A DNA stretch of 64,000 nucleotides, taken from positions 1 through 64,000 of the forward strand of contig JAILRG010000076.1 in the NCBI GenBank assembly GCA_024698325.1, read 5' to 3'. Shown here piece by piece: positions 50,197 through 59,840 of the stretch (position 1 is its first letter; each line of letters starts with the position of its first letter). Under the pieces are notes generated by a model. That model did no database searches. It saw only the letters and a program-made list of their open reading frames with translations, and was not told the origin of the DNA. This DNA is from Treponema sp. GTDB taxonomy: Bacteria > Spirochaetota > Spirochaetia > Treponematales > Treponemataceae. A program made the position numbers and the translations under genes.

Positions 50197-51922
50197 AAAG
50201 AAAAGTGTGATACATGCTGCTTTTGACAGTATGGGAGTCTTTATAAAAGCAAAGTGGAACATTCTGCTGCTTTTTGTTCTGGGCTTTCTGGCTGTAACGG
50301 CGGTTGTATATTTTGACGCAAGTACTACAGAGACGGTAGCTTCCTATACGCTTGAAGAATATGAAATCGGACAGATTGCCGATAAGACAATCTTCGCGAC
50401 AAAGTCCATGAGCGCCGATGAGCAGTATCCGGTTGCCATCGAAGAAGGCGAAAAAATCATCCGGAAGGGCTTTCCGATTGGCGAAGAAGATTACTTAAAG
50501 CTTAAGAAGATGGCGGAAAGCCCTGCCTACATTGATTACCGCGTGTTTGCAGACCGCGTGCTTTTCCTTATGCTGATTGCAGCTTTATGGTGGCTTTTGT
50601 TTTCTCCGGTGCTGCTGGGGCGGAGCGTGCAATTTAAGGAGCTGATGCTTGAAGCGCTTTTATTCCTGATTGTGTATGCCGCAGCTTCGCTTGGCTCGAA
50701 GGCGCCGGTTTTCCAGGGAATGTACCGCCTTCCGGTGCTTATTCCGGGGGCGCTTTCGGCATTCCTCGTTGCAATCCTGTTTGGCCAGATTTCAGCATTG
50801 TATTTCTCGCTGCTGCTTTCTTTTGGCGTGCTTGCAGCTGCGGGCTTTCAGCTGGTGCCGGCGATTTTTACGCTTGCTTCAGCGCTGACAGCCGCCCGCA
50901 TCGTGCGCCTGAGCGAACGCCGCATTGACCTGGTGTTTGCTTCTCTCGTGCTTGCGTTGTTGAACATCGTGTACATCACGGTGCTCAAAGTCATTTTTAA
51001 CGATAATTTTGCTGATATTGTCTTTGTGTTTGCGGGACTTGCATTCAATGGCTTTATTTCCGGCATTCTGGTGCTGGGGCTTTTGACGCCGCTTGAAACG
51101 CTTTTGAATACAGCTTCTGTATTCCGGCTGATGGATTTAAGTGACTTGAATACGCCGGTTATGCGCCGCATGCTGCTTACTGCAAGCGGCACCTACAACC
51201 ACAGCATGCTTGTGGGCACGCTTGCCGAAAGTGCCTGCAAGGCAATCGGGGCGAATGCACTGCTTGCGCGCGTTGGTGCCTACTATCACGATCTGGGCAA
51301 AATGGATCAGCCCGAATACTTTGTGGAAAATCAGACGGACGGCGAAAACAAGCATGATGACATAAATCCTTCGCTTTCTGCTTCCGTCATAAAAAGTCAT
51401 GTAAAGCGCGGTGTGGAAAAGGCCCATCAGCTGCGCCTTCCCCAGCAGATTATAGACATAATCGCCGAGCATCACGGAAACAGTGTACTGCAGTTCTTTT
51501 ATGCAAAGGCAAAAGAGAAAGATTCAAGCGTTTCTCCTGAAGATTTTGCTTATCCGGGAAATCCGCCTACATCAGTGGAAAGCGCTGTCGTGATGATTGC
51601 CGACACGGTAGAAAGCGCCTGCCGCACGCTTGATAAGCCTAGCGTGTCGCGGCTGGATAAGTTTATTCAGTCACTGATTCAGGGAAAAATTGACACTCAC
51701 CAGCTGGATAACTGTCAGCTTACCTTTGGAGAACTGACTAAAATCCGCGAAGCATTCGTGCAGATTCTTGCGGGCTATTACCACAGCCGCATAAAATATC
51801 CGAACCAGAAAGACCCCGATTCTGCTGACCAGACGGCATCTGGAGCTGAACATACGGATCCTTCAGAGCTTGAGATAGAACTTAGTGATAAAATGATTGA
51901 CGAGGCAAAAAACAATGGCTGA
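50171..51922 (+). CDS. Membrane HD-domain phosphohydrolase (PgpH/7TM-HD family, short form)
   Basis: The 583-residue product has an N-terminal helix, a short extracytoplasmic stretch (about 50-130), about seven membrane helices (about 135-340), and a C-terminal HD domain with HSMLVGTLAES near residue 350 and YYHDLGKMDQPEYF near residue 375 (the HDIG-type motif, here HDLG). The family includes cyclic di-AMP phosphodiesterases. It is shorter than Gram-positive PgpH because the outer domain is reduced. The ATG at 50171 is within phoH, and its end overlaps ybeY by 8 bp. This phoH-HD-ybeY-tlyC order is common. Confidence 0.88.
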   Translation: MKMSKTTNEKKSVIHAAFDSMGVFIKAKWNILLLFVLGFLAVTAVVYFDASTTETVASYTLEEYEIGQIADKTIFATKSMSADEQYPVAIEEGEKIIRKGFPIGEEDYLKLKKMAESPAYIDYRVFADRVLFLMLIAALWWLLFSPVLLGRSVQFKELMLEALLFLIVYAAASLGSKAPVFQGMYRLPVLIPGALSAFLVAILFGQISALYFSLLLSFGVLAAAGFQLVPAIFTLASALTAARIVRLSERRIDLVFASLVLALLNIVYITVLKVIFNDNFADIVFVFAGLAFNGFISGILVLGLLTPLETLLNTASVFRLMDLSDLNTPVMRRMLLTASGTYNHSMLVGTLAESACKAIGANALLARVGAYYHDLGKMDQPEYFVENQTDGENKHDDINPSLSASVIKSHVKRGVEKAHQLRLPQQIIDIIAEHHGNSVLQFFYAKAKEKDSSVSPEDFAYPGNPPTSVESAVVMIADTVESACRTLDKPSVSRLDKFIQSLIQGKIDTHQLDNCQLTFGELTKIREAFVQILAGYYHSRIKYPNQKDPDSADQTASGAEHTDPSELEIELSDKMIDEAKNNG

Positions 51923-52427
51923 TTCAGAGCAGAAAGAAACTTCAGAGAACCGCGTGCTGATTTCTATGGAAGACGGTAGGGAAGAACCTGCATGGTTTTC
52001 TAAGATTGAGCCGTTTATGCTGGCGGTGCTGGATGCGCTTGGATACAAAAACGAGGAGCTTTCCGTTATGTTCTGCGGGGATGCTTTTATCCAGAGCCTG
52101 AATAAGCAGTACCGGGATATTGATGCGCCTACAGACGTACTTTCGTTTGAGGACGGTGATGAATATGCCGATGATGATGGTAAGACCTGGCTTTGTGCCG
52201 GCGATATTATCATAAGCCTTGAAACGCTGCCAGTGAACGCGAAGTACTTTGGTGTGAGCGAAAACGAAGAGCTTAAGCGGCTTTTGATTCACGGTACGCT
52301 CCACCTGAACGGCTATGACCACGGGGAAGCACACGTGGAAAGCGGCGTAGAACCGGATGATGAAATGCTAAAACTGCAGGAGACTGTTTTGCGCAGTTTT
52401 TCTGACGTACAATTGCTGCAGGCGTAA
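51915..52427 (+). CDS. ybeY: Endoribonuclease YbeY
   Basis: The 170-residue product has the zinc-binding signature HGTLHLNGYDH near residue 125 and the family stretch TDVLSFEDGDE. YbeY matures 16S rRNA. The ATG at 51915 is preceded by GAGG; a TTG at 51897 is a poorer choice. Confidence 0.93.
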   Translation: MADSEQKETSENRVLISMEDGREEPAWFSKIEPFMLAVLDALGYKNEELSVMFCGDAFIQSLNKQYRDIDAPTDVLSFEDGDEYADDDGKTWLCAGDIIISLETLPVNAKYFGVSENEELKRLLIHGTLHLNGYDHGEAHVESGVEPDDEMLKLQETVLRSFSDVQLLQA

Positions 52428-52459
52428 GGCTTGCGGTGCATAAAAAGACGAGGAAAGTC

Positions 52460-53266
52460 ATGGGGTTATTTAAATTCGGCAAAAACAAAGAAGGCGACCC
52501 ACACTCTAGCGGCCCGGCAGTGTCGGGCAATACTGATGCTGACCGGGCGCAACAGGAAATCCTGATTGAAGAAAAGCAGGATATGATAAAGGGGATCGAA
52601 GACCTGTCTGAAACTTCGGTAAAGGAAGTTATGATTCCGCGCATTGACGTCGATTTTATCTCTATCGACACGCCGGAAGATGAACTTCTGGAAAAAATTG
52701 CGGAAAGCGGACACTCGCGCTTTCCTGTGTACAGCGAATCCATAGACAACGTGGTCGGCGTGCTGTATGTAAAAGACCTTATAAAGGCATTCTCCAAAAA
52801 AGAAAGTATTGATTTAACGAAAATCATACGTAAGGCATATTTCGTGCCGGAATCAAAGCGCATAGATGGCCTTTTGCGCGAGTTCAAGCGCCGCCATCTG
52901 CATATAGCGATGGCAGTAGATGAATACGGTGGCATTTCCGGTGTCGTGTGCATGGAAGACATCATTGAAGAAATCGTCGGCGATATTCAGGATGAATTTG
53001 ACAACGAGCGCGAAGACATTGTGTCGCTTGGGGAAAAAATCTGGCTGTGTGATGCCCGGGTAAACCTTGACGATTTGAATGAAACGATTGAGTCGGACTT
53101 TCCGACCGATGACTTTGACACGCTCGGCGGCTTCGTTTTTGATTTGTTTGGACGTATTCCGTCAAAATATGAAAAAATCAGCTGGAATAGCTGGAGTTTT
53201 ATTGTTCAGGACATGGAAGGGCACCGCATCAATCTGATTAAGGTGCTGAAAAAAGACCCGGTCTAG
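52460..53266 (+). CDS. tlyC: CBS-domain protein of the TlyC/CorC family
   Basis: The 268-residue product has a pair of CBS domains (about 50-175; motifs VKEVMIPRIDVDFI and MAVDEYGGISGVVCMEDIIEEIVGDI) and a C-terminal CorC/HlyC domain (about 195-268; LGGFVFDLFGRIPSK). It lacks the membrane part of CorB-like proteins and is cytoplasmic. Names such as hemolysin C reflect early assays; a role in magnesium or cobalt homeostasis is more likely. AGGAAAG precedes the ATG at 52460. Confidence 0.9.
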   Translation: MGLFKFGKNKEGDPHSSGPAVSGNTDADRAQQEILIEEKQDMIKGIEDLSETSVKEVMIPRIDVDFISIDTPEDELLEKIAESGHSRFPVYSESIDNVVGVLYVKDLIKAFSKKESIDLTKIIRKAYFVPESKRIDGLLREFKRRHLHIAMAVDEYGGISGVVCMEDIIEEIVGDIQDEFDNEREDIVSLGEKIWLCDARVNLDDLNETIESDFPTDDFDTLGGFVFDLFGRIPSKYEKISWNSWSFIVQDMEGHRINLIKVLKKDPV

Positions 53267-53284
53267 TATAAAAAAGGTGGTGGG

Positions 53285-55429
53285 ATGACTATGAAGAACT
53301 CTGTAAACGTACTTTGTGCAGCGCTCCTTTGTGTGCTGGCGGCCGTACCGCTTGCTGCACAGGATGCTAATCCTTCTTCGCGCCGTTTTTATGAAAGCGG
53401 CTGTACGAAGCAGGCAAACGGAGACTTGTACGGAGCCGCAGAGGACTTCCATGAGGCGCTTCGGGCAAATCTTTCGTACGGAGACGCCTGGTTCCACCTT
53501 GCCGAAGTTACCTATGATTTGGGGGACTATCCCCTTGCGCTTGATTATCTTGATAGCGCGGCAAAATACGCAAAGGACCGCACGGACATTCAGAATCTGC
53601 GCGGCATGACCCTTATTTCGCTCGGCCGCCTTACTGACGCCCGCGCCGTGTTTGAAAGCATCATTCAGCGTTTTCCGAATGATGTGGAGGCGCGTTTTGG
53701 GCTTGCGGAACTTGATTTGTTTGACGGCCGATTTGACGGCGCGCGCCAGCAGTATCTGGATGCATTAAAGCGTGAGCAGAACAGCCGCAAGGCGTTGCTT
53801 TCGCTTGCGCTGCTTGCCTTTGAATCAGGAAATGAGCGTGCTGCTGACAGCTACATTCAGCAGGCGCTGCGCTACCATTCTGGAGAAAGTGAGGTGCATT
53901 ATCTTGCCGCTTACCTTGAAAGCCGCGCAGGTAACCTCGCGTCCGCTGAGCGGCGCGCACGGGCAGCGGTGCAGATTAAAAAAGACTATACCGAAGCCTA
54001 TGTGCTTTTAGCCAGCGTGCTGTATGAGGAAAAAAGCTGGTATGAGGTTTCTGACATCTGTGATTACCTGATTGCACGGGACCGCAATACTACTTCCGCC
54101 TGGTACTTAAAGGGGCTTTCGCAGTACCGGCAGGGAAAGAACACCGATGCGATAGATACGCTGAACATGGCCCTTACGATAGATCCGAATGACGAGGTTA
54201 TGCGGGCTGTCTTGGAGCTGATTGTTGATGAGACGCTCCCGCTTGAAAACGACCGCCGTGCATTGTGGGCTGATTACCATGTGCAGAAAGCCCGGGAGTA
54301 CGCCAAGGCGTATCAGGGCGAAGAGGCACGCTACGAGTATCAGCGCGCGCTTAAAATTGACCCGCTTAACAGCTCTGTCCGCGCCGAGTTTGCCGAAACG
54401 CTTTCCCGCATCGGCTTAAACGAACAGTACGTAACTCAGCTTAAGTTTATCAGCGAAAACTCTGGCGAATCCTCAGAGCAGGACGCAGAAGCAAAAAAGC
54501 CGTCGTACGAGCAGACGCGCATTGCAGACACTATTGAAGCCTATGACTCACTGATGAAGAATTCTCTGAACAACAAGTGGGATATAGACCCATTCTATCT
54601 GGACAAAACCCGCTGGCGTGTTGGCGTGTATTATACCGACGTAGACGTGCAGCTGGTGCATAGTGATGCAGAAGAGTTCACTGCCCGCATGATAAAGGAA
54701 ATATTTTCCGGCATTGCAACTACCTCTGTTTTCGTGCAGAACAGTCCGGTCTCCGGTTATGGCGAGGCATTCCGCACCGCGCGTACTAGCGGCATGGATT
54801 ATTTTATTACGCTTGCCGTGGACGAAAGCGAACGGGAAGTATCCCTGGGGGCAGTTGTATACAGCGCCCGGAGCGGCACCGAAGTAAACCGCTTTAGCGT
54901 ATTCCGTACGGGAAACAACCGCTATGCAAACGTGCTGCGTTCGTTCCGCCGCCATGTTCTGGATATGCTTCCGGTGCGCGGAAAGATTATTGCCCGAAGC
55001 ATAAACGAAACGCTTGTCGATGTGGGAAAGACTGAAGGAATGGTGCGCGGTGCCGTGCTTGATGTTGTAAAGGCTGGTTCTGTGCACGTGTCAGACAAAG
55101 GCCCCGGAGTTATTTTTAATGATAAGGACAAGCTTGCAACTATTACCATAAGCGCTGTCGGTGAAGAAATTGCCCAGGGCGCGCTTGTGCAGCCGGGCTT
55201 TTACGACCGGGTGAATGTGGGAGACGAGGTGCTTATCCGGAGCCTGCCGGAAGGTAGCGAACCCGATCCGCTTGCCTCAGATACGGCTCCTGCCGCTGCA
55301 GAAAATGGTCGCCGCGCGCTTGGAACCAAAGCGCCAGCTCAGACTTCCGCAGAAAAGCGCATCTCTGCCGAGGATATGGGCTTAGTTAGGACTCCGTCCA
55401 TCATCAATCTGATAAGGGGCATCAAGTAA
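53285..55429 (+). CDS. Large exported TPR protein
   Basis: The 714-residue product has a signal peptide (MKNSVNVLCAALLCVLAAVPLAAQ after a short start), about eight to ten TPR repeats to about residue 400, and a C-terminal region with beta-rich domains (GKIIARSINETLVDVGKTEGM, reminiscent of FlgT-type C-terminal domains). It should be periplasmic. It follows tlyC by 18 bp and is the last gene of the cluster. Confidence 0.85.
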   Translation: MTMKNSVNVLCAALLCVLAAVPLAAQDANPSSRRFYESGCTKQANGDLYGAAEDFHEALRANLSYGDAWFHLAEVTYDLGDYPLALDYLDSAAKYAKDRTDIQNLRGMTLISLGRLTDARAVFESIIQRFPNDVEARFGLAELDLFDGRFDGARQQYLDALKREQNSRKALLSLALLAFESGNERAADSYIQQALRYHSGESEVHYLAAYLESRAGNLASAERRARAAVQIKKDYTEAYVLLASVLYEEKSWYEVSDICDYLIARDRNTTSAWYLKGLSQYRQGKNTDAIDTLNMALTIDPNDEVMRAVLELIVDETLPLENDRRALWADYHVQKAREYAKAYQGEEARYEYQRALKIDPLNSSVRAEFAETLSRIGLNEQYVTQLKFISENSGESSEQDAEAKKPSYEQTRIADTIEAYDSLMKNSLNNKWDIDPFYLDKTRWRVGVYYTDVDVQLVHSDAEEFTARMIKEIFSGIATTSVFVQNSPVSGYGEAFRTARTSGMDYFITLAVDESEREVSLGAVVYSARSGTEVNRFSVFRTGNNRYANVLRSFRRHVLDMLPVRGKIIARSINETLVDVGKTEGMVRGAVLDVVKAGSVHVSDKGPGVIFNDKDKLATITISAVGEEIAQGALVQPGFYDRVNVGDEVLIRSLPEGSEPDPLASDTAPAAAENGRRALGTKAPAQTSAEKRISAEDMGLVRTPSIINLIRGIK

Positions 55430-55546
55430 TAGCCCTTGAAAAAAGCTGCGCCTTAGCTGAAAGAGAGCAGTCAGAACGGAACGCGCGGCATGGCGGCCTT
55501 GCGCAGGCTTTACTGTGCGGGAAAATCTTTGCGACTTTTCGGGGAA

Positions 55547-55663
55547 GGGCAGTGATTTGTGCGGCAGACAATGCGGTTTAGCTGTGGGCAGCGATTTGTG
55601 CGGCTGGCAGTGCGGTTTAGCTGCGGGCAGTGATTTGTGCGGCTGGCAGTGCGGCTTTTCGGC
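55547..55663. repeat. Three tandem 39-bp repeats
   Basis: Units at 55547-55585, 55586-55624 and 55625-55663 share GGGCAG(T/C)GATTTGTGCGGC at the start and differ at a few positions. They lie directly after the stop of the FN3/TPR gene (leftward) and are a multiple of three, so frames across them stay open but do not look coding. The rest of the 237-bp gap shows nothing definite. Confidence 0.85.
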
Positions 55664-55666
55664 GAG

Positions 55667-56596
55667 TTAGCGGTCAGTTTCTGAGTTTTTTTCAGCCGGC
55701 AGATTGTATAAATCAAGCGTTGACTGAATCCATTTTTTTGCCAGCGCCGGCTCATCATCTTCAACAAAAAGAAACATCATAAGCGCTTCCCGGTAGCGCC
55801 TGCAGAAGTAGAGCGATTCTCCCAGATAAAAAGCGCCGCGCGTCGTGACTTCTTTCGACCTGTTTGCGCCGAGAAAAATCTGCAGCTGCTTTACGGCCAT
55901 CGGATAGTTTCGCTTGATGAAATAGTCTTTAAGTATTTCAAACAGGTAATACTCATCTCCGCCTGGAGGAGAAACCATGTCTTCGTCAAAAACATGCGGC
56001 GGAAGCAGCGTCCTTTTTTGTGTTGCATGGGTTAGCGCCAGACTTTTACCTGCAGCAACAACTGCCGGCGACAGTGCATTCGGCTTTTTGTTTTGACTTT
56101 CGAGCATATTCAGGTAGGGAAGCGGGAGCTCCCGCATCTGTCCGTCTGCGTAGAGCTTTTCTTCGGTAATCTCCGCGTCCTGAACAGGCGTTTCCTTCCG
56201 TTCTACGTGTACGCCGCTGGTAGTGGCATTTATTGAAGGCAGGATTATGTCGTATGGTTTACCGTCGGCGGTTCTTGCTAAGACTGCGTAATAGTAAGAG
56301 GCATAGGTTTTTACCGTATCGACGTAGAAATTTGATTCAGGCTTGATTTCTGCTACCGGCGTGCTGCCGGCAATCTGCGCTTTTGTCGCAATGGGCTTAC
56401 TGTCTCTGTAGATAAGAATAGAGCGAGCCTTAAAAGCCGCTGGCAGCTTCCACTGAACCTCGATGTGATTTTGCGACACGGCAAAAGCAGTAATCTGCCG
56501 GACAATCGGCTGATTATGCTCCTGCGTATATCCGAAAGACGTGAGTGTCAGTAAAATAGCGGCGTACCCTAACCGGAAAAGCACTTTTTTAAGCAC
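55667..56596 (-). CDS. Exported FN3/TPR protein
   Basis: The 309-residue product has a signal peptide (MLKKVLFRLGYAAILLTLTSFGYTQ shortened to the first 24 residues), an FN3-like domain (about 30-125; VQWKLPAAFKARSILIYRD) and C-terminal TPR-like helices (about 210-300; YFIKRNYPMAVKQLQIFL). It is probably periplasmic. Its gene lies 14 bp downstream of prfB. I do not recognise a specific family. Confidence 0.8.
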   Translation of the reverse strand: MLKKVLFRLGYAAILLTLTSFGYTQEHNQPIVRQITAFAVSQNHIEVQWKLPAAFKARSILIYRDSKPIATKAQIAGSTPVAEIKPESNFYVDTVKTYASYYYAVLARTADGKPYDIILPSINATTSGVHVERKETPVQDAEITEEKLYADGQMRELPLPYLNMLESQNKKPNALSPAVVAAGKSLALTHATQKRTLLPPHVFDEDMVSPPGGDEYYLFEILKDYFIKRNYPMAVKQLQIFLGANRSKEVTTRGAFYLGESLYFCRRYREALMMFLFVEDDEPALAKKWIQSTLDLYNLPAEKNSETDR

Positions 56597-56610
56597 TGTA
56601 TGCGACTCTC

Positions 56611-57745
56611 CTACATTTCTTCGCTGTCATCATCTCCACCGACCGGAAGTCCCTTCCACTGAGCCTGCAGGAATGCGTCGATAAAGGAATCTATATCGCC
56701 GTCCATAACTGCCTGAATGTTACCAACCTCATACTTTGTGCGATGGTCTTTAACCATGGTGTAGGGCTGGAAAACATAGGTTCGAATCTGGTTTCCCCAG
56801 GAGATGTCTTTCTTTTCTGCGCCGAATTTGGCGTTTTCTTTTTCTTTTTCCTCTTTGTAATGCTGATACAGCTTTGCCCGCAGAATGCTCATGGCGGTCG
56901 CGCGGTTCATCAGCTGGCTTCGTTCACTGTCGCACTGTACGACAATGCCTGTCGGAAGGTGCGTAAAGCGGACTGCGCTGTCGGTTTTGTTTACGTGCTG
57001 GCCGCCTTTGCCGCCTGAACGGAATGTGTCGACGCGCAAATCTTCTGGCCTGATGTCAACTTTAATCGTCTCGTCGAGAATCGGGAAAATGTAGACTGAG
57101 GTAAACGATGTGTGGCGCCGTGCATTTGCGTCAAACGGAGAAATGCGGATAAGCCGGTGAACGCCGGCTTCACCTTTCAGGTAGCCGTACACATAATCGC
57201 CTGTAATCTGAATCGTCGTTGATTTTATGCCGCCTTCATCTTCCTGAATGTCTACGGTTTCCATCTTGAAGCCGTGGCGTTCTGCCCAGCGGATGTACAT
57301 GCGGGAAAGCATGTATGCCCAGTCGCAGGCCTCGGTGCCGCCGGCTCCCGCGTGAATCGTAAGGAAGCAGCCGTTCTTGTCGACCTCTCCTGACAGCAGG
57401 TTCAGAATGCTCTGCTGCTCAAACTTCTGCTTTGCTTCTTCATACATGGCCCGAAGCTCGCCTTCGACAGACTGGTCGCCTTCTTCCATTCCTAATTCAT
57501 ACATGGTCTGCATGTCGTCGGCTGCGGCAATAAGGTCTTTCCATGGCTCGATGCGGCCTTTAAGGAGCTTTATGTCGTTCATCACTTTCTGTGCTGCGGC
57601 CGGATCATTCCAGAAGCCGTCTGCAACAGTGAGCGCTTCTTTTTCTTTTATCTGCTTTTCAATGCTGGCAGAGTCAAAGACGCCCCCAAACGTTGTTAAT
57701 ATCTTCTTTCAGTGTATCAATTGGTTCTTTTAAGTCTTCTAACAT
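56611..57745 (-). CDS. prfB: Peptide chain release factor 2, with programmed +1 frameshift
   Basis: The first frame runs from the ATG at 57745 through 23 codons to an in-frame TGA (57676-57674) within CTTTGAC. Skipping one base joins it to the main frame, which encodes 354 residues including SPFDANARRH (SPF motif reading UGA/UAA) and GGKGGQHVNKTDS (GGQ motif). The total is 377 residues. This is the classical autoregulation of RF2 by its own stop codon. A GGGGG lies just before the shift site. TTGACA, 17 nt, TATTCT and 7 nt precede the ATG, implying a leaderless message. Programs that ignore the shift would annotate only from 57585. Confidence 0.95.
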
Positions 57746-57752
57746 ACTCACT

Positions 57753-57781
57753 AGAATAAAGGAAAGCCGTCAGGTTGTCAA
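57753..57781 (-). promoter_or_regulatory. prfB promoter (leaderless type)
   Basis: Reading leftward: perfect TTGACA (57781-57776), 17-nt spacer, TATTCT (57758-57753), 7 nt to the ATG at 57745. It lies at the 3' end of the EAL gene. Confidence 0.7.
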
Positions 57782-59758
57782 ACGAGCCGCCTCCGGCTGT
57801 TCAGTATCGGAGTCTCGGTGATTACCGTTACGCAGAATCATGAGGAACTCATCCTGGGACAGCGGTTTTGAAAAGAAAAATCCCTGAATGTAATCACAGC
57901 CGATTTCCTTCAAATAATTGAACTGAGCTTCGGATTCAACTCCCTCAGCGACAATTTTCTTGTTGATGTCTTTCATCATTGCGATGGTGTTGCGGATAAG
58001 CGCGCGGCCTTTTACGCTGGCGCTTTCTTTTACGAGCGTCTTGTCGATTTTTATCAGGGAAAGCGGCAGTCGCAGAATACGCTGCATGTTTGAATAGCCG
58101 GTTCCGTAGTCATCGAGCGAGAAGGAATAGCCCATTTCCGCAAGAGAGGCAATGTTTGAATCTGCAAGCGTGCCGATTTCGTCATAGGTCGTCTCGGTGA
58201 TTTCAAAATTGACCTGGGCCGGGCTTATGTGGTAGCGGTCCTGCATTTCGCGGATTTTCTTCGGCAGCCCGATTTCGAGGCATTGTGCTACCGACAGGTT
58301 TATCTCGATGTACTCTAAGCCGAGTTCTGAAAGGTCGTGCTCGGCGATGAAGCGGAAGACGGAATCGATGACGAAGTCGCCAATCGGGATGATAAGCCCG
58401 CGGCTTTCTGCGGCAGGAATGAAGATTTCTGGCGAAATGGTGCCGAATTGCTCGTCTTTCAGGCGGATGAGTGCTTCTGCTGAGTGGAATTTTCCGTCAC
58501 TGATGTGGTAAATCGGCTGGTAGTACATTTCAAAGTTCTGCAGGATGATGGCCTGGCTTAAAATGCTTCCCATTTTGGTGCCGAGTATGTAGTGCCGGGT
58601 GTCAATCAGCTCGGATGCGCGTATGCAGGCGTTATCCTTCTGAATCAGCCCGTGAAATTCGTGCCCGAGATGAATGATGTCGTCTGCGTTGACTAAATCC
58701 TCCGGGTAGTTGATAAGGCAGGTTCTAGGATTCAGATGCACGCCCATAATCTTAATGTCCTGCGTCGCAAGCTCTATGCGGTTGTTTACCGAGTAAAACT
58801 CCTGTGCGCTGAAAACCAGCGGGCTTGCGTTGTCGAGGATCCAGTAAATGATTCCCGGCGCTTCGTAATACAAGTCAAGCCTGAGGTGCTTTTCTTTTGC
58901 ATACAGTGCCAGCTGCTCTGCAATCCGTTTAATATACTGGTTGTACCGCTCTTCTCCCAGGTAGGTGCGAATCTGGCTTGCGTTCAGGAAGCGGGTGATT
59001 AGGATTTTTGCCGGATAGCGGACAAGCGTCATTTTCCTAAGCTCTTCCCGGTATGCCTTCCAGCTCGGAAGCCCTACATACGGGTCGGTAATTTCTTCGG
59101 GGCGAAGTACGATGAGAATGACTATGAGGAACGAAACTGCCGTTGAAAACATTTCGACCAACAGCTTGCTGTTAAAAAACTGTATGAAAATGGCGATGAA
59201 CGAAAGCACGTACATGGAAATCAGTGCAATCCATTTTCCCGAACGGATAAAGCGGGCGCAGGAGATGAGGTAAAAAGTCCCCAGTATCGCGTATCCGACA
59301 GAAATGATGTAGAAGACTAAAATCAATGGCCCGCGGCTGTAGCCGATGTCAGGCCTGATGGTGAAAACCCTGTGGTGCCAGGGATTTGTCAGCAGTAAGC
59401 CCAGTATAATCAGGTAGGGCAGAATGAGCAGAAATTTGACTCTCTTTGAGCGGAACCGAAAATCGGTTCGGGTTAAGGCGAACAGGAAAAAAAGGTACAG
59501 GACGATAGTCGCATTGCGGAGCGCAAAATACAGGTAATTTGTGATGGTGACGATGTGCAGCTGAACGGGCGACAGCGGTAGAAACAGGCCGTAGCCGTCA
59601 GCAATAAGGTCGACTACGGCTGCTGCAAGAGAAACTGTTGAAAGAACTATGAACCAGCGGTTTGCTTCGCCTTTTGTCGTTTTTCTGATGAATGTTGACG
59701 TGAGAATGATGATGAAAATAGGTATGGCGCAAATATTAAAGGTTAAAATATTACCCAT
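57770..59758 (-). CDS. Cyclic di-GMP phosphodiesterase (EAL) with seven-helix membrane sensor
   Basis: The 662-residue product has about seven membrane helices (to about residue 225), a degenerate GGDEF-like domain (about 230-385, no GGDEF motif) and an EAL domain. The catalytic motifs are intact: AEALIRL near residue 424, DDYGTGYSN near residue 540, KIDKTLV near residue 560 and VAEGVES near residue 595. It should hydrolyse cyclic di-GMP. It is divergent from a diguanylate cyclase gene, 82 bp away. -10 TATAAT lies six bases before the ATG. Confidence 0.93.
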   Translation of the reverse strand: MGNILTFNICAIPIFIIILTSTFIRKTTKGEANRWFIVLSTVSLAAAVVDLIADGYGLFLPLSPVQLHIVTITNYLYFALRNATIVLYLFFLFALTRTDFRFRSKRVKFLLILPYLIILGLLLTNPWHHRVFTIRPDIGYSRGPLILVFYIISVGYAILGTFYLISCARFIRSGKWIALISMYVLSFIAIFIQFFNSKLLVEMFSTAVSFLIVILIVLRPEEITDPYVGLPSWKAYREELRKMTLVRYPAKILITRFLNASQIRTYLGEERYNQYIKRIAEQLALYAKEKHLRLDLYYEAPGIIYWILDNASPLVFSAQEFYSVNNRIELATQDIKIMGVHLNPRTCLINYPEDLVNADDIIHLGHEFHGLIQKDNACIRASELIDTRHYILGTKMGSILSQAIILQNFEMYYQPIYHISDGKFHSAEALIRLKDEQFGTISPEIFIPAAESRGLIIPIGDFVIDSVFRFIAEHDLSELGLEYIEINLSVAQCLEIGLPKKIREMQDRYHISPAQVNFEITETTYDEIGTLADSNIASLAEMGYSFSLDDYGTGYSNMQRILRLPLSLIKIDKTLVKESASVKGRALIRNTIAMMKDINKKIVAEGVESEAQFNYLKEIGCDYIQGFFFSKPLSQDEFLMILRNGNHRDSDTEQPEAARLTT

Positions 59759-59764
59759 GCCATT

Positions 59765-59792
59765 ATTATAACTTGAATCACGTTTTTTTCAA
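59765..59792 (-). promoter_or_regulatory. Promoter of the EAL gene (leaderless type)
   Basis: Reading leftward: TTGAAA (59792-59787), 16-nt spacer, TATAAT (59770-59765), 6 nt to the ATG at 59758. Confidence 0.65.
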
Positions 59793-59805
59793 TGTTATTT
59801 TTTAT

Positions 59806-59834
59806 TTGCATTTTATTAGAAATAAACTTAAAAT
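59806..59834 (+). promoter_or_regulatory. Promoter of the GGDEF gene (leaderless type)
   Basis: TTGCAT (59806-59811), 17-nt spacer, TAAAAT (59829-59834), 6 nt to the ATG at 59841. Confidence 0.6.
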
Positions 59835-59840
59835 TAATTC

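Noticed and set aside
55510-55767. An 85-codon frame through the 39-bp repeats
   Set aside because: It overlaps the end of the FN3/TPR gene in another frame and is open only because the repeat unit is a multiple of three.
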